Below are positions 9,399-18,010 of a stretch of DNA of 46,097 nt, in pieces; positions within the stretch are counted from its first letter, which is position 1, and every line of letters begins with the position of its first letter. The notes under the pieces are model-generated. The model was not told the origin of the DNA and searched no databases. It saw nothing but the letters and a program-made list of their open reading frames with translations. A program made the translations under genes and the position numbers. Source of the stretch: Acidobacteriota bacterium (GTDB taxonomy: Bacteria > Acidobacteriota > Blastocatellia > RBC074); the NCBI GenBank assembly GCA_016789605.1, contig JAEUQO010000120.1, positions 1 to 46,097 of the forward strand, written 5' to 3'.

Positions 9399-10384
9399 GC
9401 CAGAGTTTGGGACAATCCACGGCCCTGGTGACAGGAGCAGCCGGTTGCATCGGCAGCGCGCTGACAAAACGATTGACGCGCGCCGGTTGGCAGGTGTTGG
9501 CACTGGTGCGAGACCCTGCGCAAGCGCAACATCTGACGCGTTTGCCCGGTGTTGAATTGATTGCAGGAGACATCAATGCGCCAGATGCGTGGCGTCAGGC
9601 GCTGTACGGTTGTGATGTTGTGTTTCATTTGGCCGCGCGCGTGCACGCGCCAGCCGGAACGCCTGCGGACGAATTTACGCGCGTGAACGTCGAAGGCACG
9701 TGTCAGGTCTTTGAGCACGCAGTTGCGCAAGGCGTCACCAAGTTCGTGCTGTTTAGTACGGCGGCGGTTTATGCCGAAAGCGATGCCGTGTTGGACGAAA
9801 ACAGTCCCGCGCATCCTGTCACGCCATACGGCGCAAGCAAGCTGGCGGCAGAAAATCTGGTGTTGCAGGGCGGCAATTCAGCCCGAATTAAGACCACCGT
9901 GTTACGGTTGCCCGTGGTATACGGGCCGCGTGATCGTGGCAATGTGGCGCAACTGATCGCAGCCATCCGGCAAGGCCGCTATGTAATCGTCGGCGATGGC
10001 GGCAATCAGAAAAGCATGATTGCGGTGGACAATGTGGCAGATGCCGCATTGCACGTGACCGAATCAAATCGCGCCGCCGGACAAATCTATTTGGTGCGCG
10101 ATGAACGGATGTATACGCAGCGCGAGATCGCCGAAACCATCGCGGATTTGCTGGGCCGAGGCAAACGCTTTCCCCGCGTGCCGTATGGAGTGCTGGCCTT
10201 GGCCGGACACAGCGCGGATGTTGTCAGTCGGCTGACGGGCAGGACATTGCCTTTGTCTGCGGACCGCGTGCGCAAACTGGCGAACAATACGCGTTATAGC
10301 GCCGACAAGATCGCGCGCGAACTAGGATTCAAACCCCGCATTGGTTTACGGGAAGGCTTGGCGCAGGTGATTTCACAGTTGTAA
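9395..10384 (+). CDS. NAD-dependent epimerase/dehydratase, nucleotide-sugar 4-keto reductase-like
   Basis: An extended SDR with TGAAGCIG near the N-terminus, FSTAAVYAE, and the catalytic YGASK. ATG 9395 overlaps the preceding TGA as ATGA and gives 329 aa; a GTG at 9383 is an in-frame alternative but lies deeper in the upstream gene. The sequence resembles the WbpV/WreQ-type reductases that make UDP-QuiNAc-like sugars. This fits its position between a WbuB-like transferase and a WecA/WbpL-like initiating transferase. The precise reaction is inference; a UDP-sugar epimerase remains possible. Confidence 0.85.
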   Translation: MSQSLGQSTALVTGAAGCIGSALTKRLTRAGWQVLALVRDPAQAQHLTRLPGVELIAGDINAPDAWRQALYGCDVVFHLAARVHAPAGTPADEFTRVNVEGTCQVFEHAVAQGVTKFVLFSTAAVYAESDAVLDENSPAHPVTPYGASKLAAENLVLQGGNSARIKTTVLRLPVVYGPRDRGNVAQLIAAIRQGRYVIVGDGGNQKSMIAVDNVADAALHVTESNRAAGQIYLVRDERMYTQREIAETIADLLGRGKRFPRVPYGVLALAGHSADVVSRLTGRTLPLSADRVRKLANNTRYSADKIARELGFKPRIGLREGLAQVISQL

Positions 10385-10488
10385 GGCTGGGAAACAGTTC
10401 CCGGCCAACCTGGCTTCGGCCACCAACCCCCAACAATTTGATTTGTGCTCCGGTCGCTTACGCTCCGGCTCTGTTCCGAAGAAAAACT

Positions 10489-11580
10489 ATGTTTCGAGCG
10501 GCAATCTTTTTTCTGGCAGGCGTCATTGCTTATCTGGTCACCGGGTGGCTGGCGACCGCGCCTGCCTGGTTTCGTTCGTTGGATGTGCCCAACGAGCGAA
10601 GTTCGCATACCCGGCCCACTCCCCGTATGGGCGGTCTGGGAGTGGTCGCTGCGTTTGTCATCATCCTGCCTGCGCTGGTGATTATGTTGCTGCCCGGCAT
10701 GCCCAATTGGCTGCCGGCCACCAAATTCGGCGTGGCGCTGGTCAGCTATGTGGTCATCGCGAGTGTGGGATTGATTGACGACCTGCGGCGTATCGGCCCG
10801 CTGGCCAAATATCTGGGCCAATTGTTGGCAGCCCTGATTGCGTTATGGGGCGGAGAAATCTTCCTGCAATTGCACCTGCCGTTTGTGGGCGTGATTACCA
10901 TCGCGTGGTTCATTGGCGTGTTGTTGACGATTTTGTGGCTGACAGGGTTCAGCAATTTCTTCAACTTCATGGACGGCATTGATGGTTTGGCGGGCGGCGT
11001 CGGGATGATTTACAGCCTGGGGCTGGCAGTCATTTGTTTGACGACCGGCCACCGTTTGCTGGGCGCAGGCAGCCTGATGTTGGCGGGCGCGTGTCTGGGA
11101 TTTTTGGCGCACAACTTTCCGCCTGCGAAGATTTTCATGGGCGATGTCGGCAGCCTGTTTATCGGTTATGTGTTGGCGGCGTTTGCTGTCTGGACGACCA
11201 ACAGCGGCGAACGGCCTGCGCCGTTTGTGGCTGTCTTGTTGGTGTTTGGCTCTTTCATTTATGACGCGACCTTTACCCTGTTGCGTCGTTGGCGCAGAGG
11301 CGAACGACTTTACCTGCCGCACCGCTCCCATTTGTATCAGCGGCTGGTCATTGCCGGGCAAAGCCATCGCCGGGTTTCGCTGACCTATTACGCGTTGAGC
11401 GCGTTGCTGGCTGGCGGCGGCATTGCCTATACCTTTGCGAATGATTGGATACGCGTGGTGATTCTGCTGGCAAGCGCTGGATTACTGGCCGGATTCACGC
11501 TGTATGTTTATTGGTACGAAGCGGCGCAAGAACGCGCTAAACAGCTGTATGTGGCGGAGGCCCCGTCCGTCGTAGATTGA
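10489..11580 (+). CDS. MraY/WecA-family undecaprenyl-phosphate sugar-1-phosphate transferase
   Basis: A polytopic membrane protein of 363 aa with about ten hydrophobic segments and the family motifs: DDLRRIGP near residue 95, NFFNFMDGIDGLAGG near residue 155 (the NxxNxxDGIDGLA signature), HNFPPAKIFMGDVGS near residue 210, and a cytosolic LPHRSHLYQRL motif matching the HxxH loop. It transfers a HexNAc-1-phosphate to undecaprenyl phosphate to initiate O-antigen or exopolysaccharide units. An upstream TTG at 10438 is in frame, but ATG 10489 starts at a proper membrane segment and is preferred. The neighbouring SDRs probably supply its donor. Confidence 0.9.
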   Translation: MFRAAIFFLAGVIAYLVTGWLATAPAWFRSLDVPNERSSHTRPTPRMGGLGVVAAFVIILPALVIMLLPGMPNWLPATKFGVALVSYVVIASVGLIDDLRRIGPLAKYLGQLLAALIALWGGEIFLQLHLPFVGVITIAWFIGVLLTILWLTGFSNFFNFMDGIDGLAGGVGMIYSLGLAVICLTTGHRLLGAGSLMLAGACLGFLAHNFPPAKIFMGDVGSLFIGYVLAAFAVWTTNSGERPAPFVAVLLVFGSFIYDATFTLLRRWRRGERLYLPHRSHLYQRLVIAGQSHRRVSLTYYALSALLAGGGIAYTFANDWIRVVILLASAGLLAGFTLYVYWYEAAQERAKQLYVAEAPSVVD

Positions 11581-11613
11581 CCCTTTGATTTGTTGAGAAA
11601 GGAATACGGTAAC

Positions 11614-12558
11614 GTGGGCGAACAGAAATTGTATTTGGTGACTGGCGGTGCGGGCTTTATCGGCTCGCACATTACAGAGGCTTTGGTGAAGCGGGGCGAG
11701 CGCGTGCGCGTGCTCGACAATCTGATGACCGGCAAACGCGAAAATTTGGCGCATTTGCTGGACCAGATCGAGTTTATTGAAGGAGACATTCGTGATTTAG
11801 AGGCGACACGGCGCGCGGTTGCCGATGTGAATATCGTGTTTCACGAAGCCGCGATTCCCTCGGTTCCGCGTTCGGTGGCAGACCCGGTGCTGAACCACGA
11901 TGCCAACGTCAATGGCACATTCAATGTGTTGCTGGCGGCGCGCGACGCCAAGGTGAAACGCGTGGTGTTTGCCGCGTCGAGTTCGGCGTATGGCGACACC
12001 GAAACTTTGCCGAAACACGAGGCGATGATGCCGACGCCGCTTTCGCCTTATGCGGCAGCCAAACTCGTCGGCGAATTTTATTGCCAGACGTTCACGCGCG
12101 TTTATGGGTTGGAAACGGTAGCGCTGCGCTATTTCAACGTGTTCGGGCCGCGGCAAGACCCGACTTCGCCCTATTCCGGCGTGATCTCGAAATTCGTCAC
12201 GGCGCTGCTCAACAATCAGACACCGACGATTTATGGCGACGGTGAGCAGTCGCGCGATTTCACCTACATCGAAAATGTGGTGGACGCCAATTTACGCGCC
12301 GCCGAAGCGCCGGAGGCTTCCGGCTATGTGATGAATGTCGGCATTGGCCAGCGCGTTACGCTGAATCAGTTGTTGGCCGAATTGCAGACGATCATTGGCA
12401 CGAACTTGAAGCCGAATTACGGCGAAACGCGTGCGGGTGATGTGCGGCATTCGCTGGCCGCCATTGAACGCGCTGAGAAATTGCTTGGCTACCGCCCGCT
12501 GGTCGCCCTGGCCGAAGGATTGCGGCACACAGTGGATTGGTATCGCCAGGCGCAATAG
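11614..12558 (+). CDS. NAD-dependent epimerase, UDP-glucose/UDP-GlcNAc 4-epimerase-like
   Basis: An extended SDR of about 314 aa. It has the NAD motif TGGAGFIG, the substrate-loop HEAAIPSVPRS, SSSAYGD, and the catalytic YAAAK, followed by the epimerase signature RYFNVFGPRQ and SRDFTYI. These fit UDP-hexose/HexNAc 4-epimerases of the GalE/WbpP type. GTG 11614 is chosen because AAAGGA lies 10 nt upstream; a TTG at 11590 is in frame but would itself overlap that ribosome-binding site. Last gene of the polysaccharide operon; a strong hairpin follows. Confidence 0.9.
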   Translation: MGEQKLYLVTGGAGFIGSHITEALVKRGERVRVLDNLMTGKRENLAHLLDQIEFIEGDIRDLEATRRAVADVNIVFHEAAIPSVPRSVADPVLNHDANVNGTFNVLLAARDAKVKRVVFAASSSAYGDTETLPKHEAMMPTPLSPYAAAKLVGEFYCQTFTRVYGLETVALRYFNVFGPRQDPTSPYSGVISKFVTALLNNQTPTIYGDGEQSRDFTYIENVVDANLRAAEAPEASGYVMNVGIGQRVTLNQLLAELQTIIGTNLKPNYGETRAGDVRHSLAAIERAEKLLGYRPLVALAEGLRHTVDWYRQAQ

Positions 12559-12582
12559 CGCGACTTCTCGCTGGCACAAACA

Positions 12583-12628
12583 AAAACGCGGATCGTGTTT
12601 GTCCTGAAGTAGACACGATCCGCGTTTT
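12583..12628. terminator. Bidirectional intrinsic terminator between convergent genes
   Basis: A perfect inverted repeat (AAAACGCGGATCGTGT with its complement) and a 14-nt loop is bounded by A-run and T-run on either side. It can end transcription from both the polysaccharide operon and the convergent isomerase gene. Confidence 0.9.
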
Positions 12629-12659
12629 GTCGTTTAGGGGATTGCCCAAGCCGGACCGA

Positions 12660-13535
12660 CTATGCGCCCAACGCTTGCTTGCAATATTCGTAACAGCGTT
12701 TTACTTCGGCGATGGTGTCCGCGCCTTTGTATTCGTATTCGATATTGGCGGGAATTTTCCAGCCGCCTTTTTGCAGCGCCAGCAACACGTCTTTGATGGG
12801 CGTGTCGCCTGCGCCAAACGGAACATTGTCGCCCTGGTTCTTTTTGCGATCTTTGATGTGCAAGGTGACGATGCGCGCGTGATTCTTTTTCAGATAATCC
12901 ACCGCATCGAAATTGGCAGCGGTGAAATGGCCGATGTCCAGATTGATACAGATGTATTCAGACGTGCCTTCCATTGCCTTCTTGAAATCGTCCGGCGTCG
13001 CAAATTCGTTGGGCTTGATGTTTGAATGATTGTGCATGCCGACGCGCATTTTGTATTTGCGGGCAAACGGATCAATGCGTTTGGCGGTTGACACATTCGA
13101 TGATGCGGTGATGGCTTTGACGCCCAGCGCCTTGGCGATTTCAAAGCCGCGCTTGACTTCGTCGTCGCTGAAATCGTCGCGAAAGCTGTAATTGAGTGCG
13201 TACAGGTCAATTCCGGCCTTTTTGAATTTTTCTGCCGTCAACGAGAAAAAACTCAGCGGCGTGGTCAAACGCCAGGTGCGCAAGCCTGCGCGATCCAGCC
13301 CCTTCGGTTCCAGATGCCCAGACCACAATTCGCAGCAGCTCAGTCCGGTATCGGCATACGCGCGAATGGCTTCGTCCAGCGAACGATCACGAAAGCTGTA
13401 ACTTTGCGCGCCCAGTTGCACGCCTTTGATTTTGGAATTGAGTTCCGGCGCCGCCAGCGACAAGCCAGGCAATGCCGCTGCCGCCAGACTGCCGAGCGCA
13501 AGTTTGCTCCACTCTCTGCGAGTCAAATCAGACAT
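12660..13535 (-). CDS. Tat-exported sugar phosphate isomerase/epimerase
   Basis: 291 aa with a Tat-like leader (MSDLTRREWSKLALGS, then an alanine-rich hydrophobic stretch ending near LSLAAPE), so probably periplasmic. The mature part is a xylose-isomerase-like TIM barrel with CELWSGH, GMHNHSN, INLDIGHF, TLHIKDRK and NIEYEY supplying the expected metal ligands. It is clearly a different subfamily from the protein at 5419-6492, so it is not a recent duplicate. It stands alone, divergent from the zinc-ribbon kinase. Substrate unknown. Confidence 0.85.
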   Translation of the reverse strand: MSDLTRREWSKLALGSLAAAALPGLSLAAPELNSKIKGVQLGAQSYSFRDRSLDEAIRAYADTGLSCCELWSGHLEPKGLDRAGLRTWRLTTPLSFFSLTAEKFKKAGIDLYALNYSFRDDFSDDEVKRGFEIAKALGVKAITASSNVSTAKRIDPFARKYKMRVGMHNHSNIKPNEFATPDDFKKAMEGTSEYICINLDIGHFTAANFDAVDYLKKNHARIVTLHIKDRKKNQGDNVPFGAGDTPIKDVLLALQKGGWKIPANIEYEYKGADTIAEVKRCYEYCKQALGA

Positions 13536-13784
13536 GGGATTCTCCTTGTAAATGAGTTGCGGTGTGAAGAAGCGCGGCGATTGTAAGCGCGCCTGCTCAG
13601 GCGTACAAGGTAAGCCTGGCCGCCGCTACGCAAGCTGCGCCGTCTGTGGTAAGCTCCGCGCGCAGTTCCAATTCTCCCCATACATTTGCAACACGATATT
13701 TGTAGACATTCATGACGTTTGTCGTTGGAGTGACCCCGACGCGGTGGACCACTATGCCCACTGCGCGATTTGCAGGAGAAGCTT

Positions 13785-14762
13785 ATGCCGGCTTTCGACC
13801 CAACCGCCACCGTGCGCCAGTGCGTTTCGTGTAAGCGCTGCTATCCGGTGAATCAGCAGTTTTGTCGTGACTGCCTGGTCGAATTAACGACCATCGAAAC
13901 CATTCCCTACACCATCAACGCGCGCTATCAGTTGGAACGCATCATCAAACAAGGCGGCAGCGGCTTTGTGTTTGTCGCGACCAACCTGGAATCCGGGCAG
14001 GATGTTGTGATCAAGGTCATTCGCGCCAGTGCCATGGCTGATCCGCGCGCGCAAGATCGCTTTCGCCGCGAAGCGCAATTGGCCGCGCATTTTCACCACG
14101 CACAGATCGCTGCTGTTTACGATTTCGGCATGTTGCAGGATGCCAGCGCCTACGTCGTCAGCGAATATGTCAAAGGCACAACGTTGCGGCAGGAAATGCA
14201 GCGCAACGGCAAATTCAAAGTAGACAAAGCCGTGCCCATTTTGGCCGAGATTTGTGAGGCGCTGGACGCCGCGCACAAGGCCGGATTGGTTCACCGCGAT
14301 CTGAAACCGGAAAGCATCATTCTGACGCCGAAACCGGATCAGGCTTATCCCGATGTGAAGTTGGTGGATTTCAGCTTTATCAAATTCGCTTCTGGCAAAC
14401 AGTTTGTGCCCGGCACGACGGCCAAGCTGCAAGCCGTCGGACAACTGCCCTTGCGCCCGACCTATCTCAGCCCGGAACAATACCTGGGCGAAGAAGCGGA
14501 TCTACGTTCGGATATCTATAGTTTGGGCGTGATTGCCTATGAAATGCTCGGCGGACAGCCGCCATTCACCGCCAAGAAGGTCGGCGAATTTGGCGTCAAG
14601 TTGCTCAATTCGCGGCCGCCGTCGTTGCGTTCGTTGAATCCGGACGTCAACATCGTGATCGAAGCTGAAATTTTGCGGGCGCTGGAAAAAGAGCCCGAAG
14701 CCCGGCAACAGCGTGCGTTGGAATTTCGCCGCGAACTGATGAACGCGATTCATTTGAGCTGA
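13785..14762 (+). CDS. Zinc-ribbon Ser/Thr protein kinase with degenerate metal-binding motifs
   Basis: ATG 13785 is preceded by AGGAG with 7-nt spacing; 325 aa. Residues 13-30 hold a Cys cluster (C13, C16, C19, C27, C30) that can form a zinc ribbon. The kinase domain spans about residues 48-320 with glycine loop QGGSGFV, Lys77 in VVIKVI, HRD at 170-172 and an intact SDIYSLG region. Two residues that normally bind Mg are changed: the catalytic-loop Asn is Ser177 (HRDLKPES) and DFG is DFS (195-197). It may be a weak kinase or a pseudokinase. No transmembrane segment is apparent, so it is probably cytosolic. Confidence 0.88.
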   Translation: MPAFDPTATVRQCVSCKRCYPVNQQFCRDCLVELTTIETIPYTINARYQLERIIKQGGSGFVFVATNLESGQDVVIKVIRASAMADPRAQDRFRREAQLAAHFHHAQIAAVYDFGMLQDASAYVVSEYVKGTTLRQEMQRNGKFKVDKAVPILAEICEALDAAHKAGLVHRDLKPESIILTPKPDQAYPDVKLVDFSFIKFASGKQFVPGTTAKLQAVGQLPLRPTYLSPEQYLGEEADLRSDIYSLGVIAYEMLGGQPPFTAKKVGEFGVKLLNSRPPSLRSLNPDVNIVIEAEILRALEKEPEARQQRALEFRRELMNAIHLS

Positions 14763-14801
14763 GAGCCAATCCGCCAACAGGCGAGACGTTTTCCCAAAAA
14801 T

Positions 14802-14850
14802 AATGTAGGCCGGAAGAACGCGATGTCCTCGCATTCTTCCGGCCTACATT
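14802..14850. terminator. Bidirectional terminator between kinase and TIG protein genes
   Basis: A 17-bp perfect inverted repeat (AATGTAGGCCGGAAGAA and its complement) with a 15-nt loop lies between two convergent genes. It has A-rich sequence on the left and GTTTTC on the right. Confidence 0.85.
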
Positions 14851-14875
14851 GTTTTCAGCCGTTATGTGGCCGTTG

Positions 14876-17491
14876 TTATTCCTTGGCTTTGGTCACGACG
14901 ATGGCAATTTCGTGTTTGGCTTCGCCGCCAAGATTATCAGTTGCTTTGAGCACCAGGGTGTATTCACCTGCTTGGGTCGCGGTGGGCGCGAGCACCAACG
15001 TGTACGACGCAGAGCTGATGACATTGGGCCGATTGATTGATGCGAACGCTGCTCCGCTGACTTCCAGACCCAGCGTTTGTCCCGGATCGGGATCCGTCAA
15101 CAGAATCTTCACTTCGACCCGCTGACCAGCCGTCAGTTCCAGCTTGGGTGGCGCGATGATGGTCGGCGGACGATTGCGTTTTTCGTCTGATACAACGACA
15201 TCAGGAATCTTGGTGATTCCTCCTTGCACCACGGGGACAGATGCGCTCTGGATGCGTTCGATGTAATCTCCTGAGCGCTGGACGGTGATTTCAACCGTCA
15301 CATTGTCCGTATTGCTGACGGGAACGAAACGTAACACATAGCTGCCGTTTCCGTCTGTGTAGGCTTCCTGACCGCGATAGCGCGCTTGCGCTCGCACTGC
15401 GTTGCCTTTTCTGTCAACCACGCGGCCCGTGATGGTGGTCGTGCTTTGCGCCTGCAAGGTGGCGAAGTAATAACTCGTGATCTTGATGGCGTTGGGGCCG
15501 GTTTCGATACGCGCGCCGTCATCAGAGACTTTCGCCGTTTCTTTTTCCTGTACGAATTTGCCCGCATCGAAATCGTAGCGGAACAGCGTGACTGTCGAGC
15601 CTGCCGGGAAGCGTTCCGCATTGGGAAACACCATCTTCGCCCCCGGATCAATCGAGACATTGAAGGGCGTGATTTGCACGATGTTGTTGCTGTAATAGCC
15701 ATACGGCAATTCAACCGGCGTGCGTGCATTTTGCAATTGGGTCAAATAGATTTTGCCGCTCTTCTCGCCGTTCGGGAAGACGGCCTTGCTGCCTGCGGGA
15801 ACATCCAGTTGGAAGCCGTTGAGCGACAATCTCAAGGAGCCTTGCGTCGGCGGTTGCGCAACGGCGGATTGTTCGGCGCCAGAGTTCTCGCCGGTTTCTT
15901 CGCCGGTAAAGGCGGTTCCGGTGCCGACGTTACCGCTGACGCCGGTCGCTTGTTGCAGCGAGATCGGGCGCGAAAACGGATTGTCGCGATTGGCAATCGT
16001 ATTGATTTTAAGGCTGATTTGCGGATACGGCGGATTGGTTTGCAATGATTCGCCATCCACCACGACGGAATGAAAATCGGGCGCGAGGTCCGGCACGACA
16101 AACAAGCCGTCATTGGTGGTTGTTGCGGTCGCCAGGGTTTTTAGGGGGTCAAGTTTGTCAACTACTTTTACCGTGACCCCGCTCAGCGGTTGCCGCGAAG
16201 TGTTTTCCACCAAGCCACTGATCGAAGTGCGCACGGGCAAGACGGAAGCGCTGACGCCCAGTCCTTGAGCGGTTTGCACACTCACCGTGTTCGATTCGAC
16301 ACCGAAAGGCACCATCACTCTGAGCTGGGTTGCAGACGCCTGCATTACTTCTGCCGACAAATTGCCAATCTTCACAATATTTTCGGCTGCAATCGCAGAG
16401 AACCCCGTGCCGGTGATCAGCAATTCCTGGCCAGCCAAAGCCGCCGAACTGAAGCTGCCGACTTGCGGCGGATTGTTTCCGCCACCACTGCCTGCGATTT
16501 CGATGTCTACCAGATTCGAGCTGTTATACCCGATACCTGTCACTGAAACATTGACGATCCCGCGCCCACTCAATTCGCGCGGGATTTCGACGTTGACTTG
16601 ATCAAGTCCGACAAAACCTGGCGCTTCGCCGACATAACTCGGTTGCACTTCCAAACCGCCGATCAGGACGCGGAAGCTCTCATTCAGATTGCGGTCGCCG
16701 TTTGGATCATTCGCACGGCGCAAGCCGGATAAAAAGAGCACGAGGAACACGCGATCTGTCGCCACGCTCAAATCAATCGGACGTGTGATAAAGCGATTGG
16801 CCGCACTGCTGAATTGCGAGACCGGTTCATTCATGAACTGGCCGCTGGCTTTGAAGCGCTGAACGATGGCAGACGGAACGCCGCGACCGTTGGCATTGGC
16901 CGTGAAAATGGCGGGCGCGACTTGCGAAACCGATAAAGAGCCGTTCGAGGTCGTACCGTCGCTGGCTTTGACCACAATATTGGCCATCCCCGATTCGGTA
17001 AGCGACGGCATTACAAAATTGATTTGCCCCGGCGAGACAAAAAACAAACCGGCTTTGCGTCCGTTGACTTCGACGGTTGTGCCGCCCAGCGTAGTCGGCA
17101 ACTGAATGCCAGCTTGATTCGGGTCAGCATCGGTCGCCACTACAGTTTGGGTCGCGAGCTGTCCGCCAAACGCTGCCACAATAGCGTCTGGCGCGACAGG
17201 CACAGATTCAAAGCTGGCGGCAGAAATGGTGGAAACCGGAATGGCGCTGACATCAAACAGCGCAGCAGAACGGAAGCTCAGCGAATGTGACGCGTTTTGC
17301 GTTGGTTGCAGTTGGGGAGCAGCGTTTGAGTGGGTGTTGGGTAGGTGGCGTTTGGCTTGGGCGGCGATGACTCCTAGACTCACAATTAAGGCGACGACAA
17401 GCCACCCGGAAACCCAATGCCTATGGCGCGACAAGTATGGAACCTTGCGCAACAAGGCGTCCCAAGATTGACTGATACGGCGTGAAAACAT
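14876..17491 (-). CDS. Secreted or anchored IPT/TIG and TIGR03437-like surface protein
   Basis: 871 aa from ATG 17491, which has GGGAGG 5 nt upstream; this beats an in-frame start at 17536. An N-terminal signal or anchor (WLVVALIVSLGVIAAQA) is followed by two Solibacter-type modules, recognisable by FVSPGQINFVMP and LDQVNVEIPRELSGRG. These are the TIGR03437-like pair. Then come an IPT/TIG domain (about residues 340-420), a carboxypeptidase-regulatory-like beta fold (ISGLVENTS... about 425-500), a second such fold (ITGRVVDRKG, about 690) and a C-terminal Ig/cadherin-like domain. Probably extracellular structural or adhesive; no catalytic residues recognised. Confidence 0.85.
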   Translation of the reverse strand: MFSRRISQSWDALLRKVPYLSRHRHWVSGWLVVALIVSLGVIAAQAKRHLPNTHSNAAPQLQPTQNASHSLSFRSAALFDVSAIPVSTISAASFESVPVAPDAIVAAFGGQLATQTVVATDADPNQAGIQLPTTLGGTTVEVNGRKAGLFFVSPGQINFVMPSLTESGMANIVVKASDGTTSNGSLSVSQVAPAIFTANANGRGVPSAIVQRFKASGQFMNEPVSQFSSAANRFITRPIDLSVATDRVFLVLFLSGLRRANDPNGDRNLNESFRVLIGGLEVQPSYVGEAPGFVGLDQVNVEIPRELSGRGIVNVSVTGIGYNSSNLVDIEIAGSGGGNNPPQVGSFSSAALAGQELLITGTGFSAIAAENIVKIGNLSAEVMQASATQLRVMVPFGVESNTVSVQTAQGLGVSASVLPVRTSISGLVENTSRQPLSGVTVKVVDKLDPLKTLATATTTNDGLFVVPDLAPDFHSVVVDGESLQTNPPYPQISLKINTIANRDNPFSRPISLQQATGVSGNVGTGTAFTGEETGENSGAEQSAVAQPPTQGSLRLSLNGFQLDVPAGSKAVFPNGEKSGKIYLTQLQNARTPVELPYGYYSNNIVQITPFNVSIDPGAKMVFPNAERFPAGSTVTLFRYDFDAGKFVQEKETAKVSDDGARIETGPNAIKITSYYFATLQAQSTTTITGRVVDRKGNAVRAQARYRGQEAYTDGNGSYVLRFVPVSNTDNVTVEITVQRSGDYIERIQSASVPVVQGGITKIPDVVVSDEKRNRPPTIIAPPKLELTAGQRVEVKILLTDPDPGQTLGLEVSGAAFASINRPNVISSASYTLVLAPTATQAGEYTLVLKATDNLGGEAKHEIAIVVTKAKE

Positions 17492-17933
17492 AACTACCTC
17501 CCAAGAGCGATTCTGTTTTGCCCAACGATATTTCATCTAAATGACGGGGCGCGAGATTGGGGCAAACAACACAGGCTGGTCTTGTGGTGAGTTACCCAGC
17601 CAAGGAGATCGAAAGCCTGCGGCGAATGCCATTGAAAATTTCAGGACAGAAGGCCCAAGCGCTGATCTTGCACGTGAGCGCAGGCTGTTGAACGAACACA
17701 GCCAAGTATATCCGAGCAGGTTTACGATGCAAGCAAGAAGCCGACTCCGGTGACGAAGAGGGTCCTAATGATTTGGTGATGCCGGTGCACGGGGTGAGTT
17801 TCGGTGCAAAACCTTCCATGCTCCAGATGACTCAAGACGATACATCGTTGTCTGACATACCTCGTCAAAGAAAACTTTTGTCCTGCAGTTTTGTTTGGCA
17901 AGTTTGTCTCGTCAGCCAATTCGCAACAAAAAA
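17492..17933. other. Intergenic region between two minus-strand genes
   Basis: About 440 bases upstream of the TIG-protein gene. No gene with family resemblance or good codon use is visible. The right part ends in the terminator of the DUF1501 operon. The TIG gene promoter must lie here but I could not assign it. Confidence 0.4.
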
Positions 17934-17961
17934 GCGGAAGCCGCCTGGGGGCGACTTCCGC
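17934..17961 (-). terminator. Terminator of the DUF1800-DUF1501 operon
   Basis: GCGGAAG and CTTCCGC, extended by GCC/GGC-type pairing, form a stable hairpin about 50 nt past the DUF1501 stop. On the minus strand it is followed by TTTTTTG. Confidence 0.85.
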
Positions 17962-18010
17962 ACATTTGCTGCTTCAGACTATGCGTTGAGGTAGCTCACG
18001 AACGCGCACG

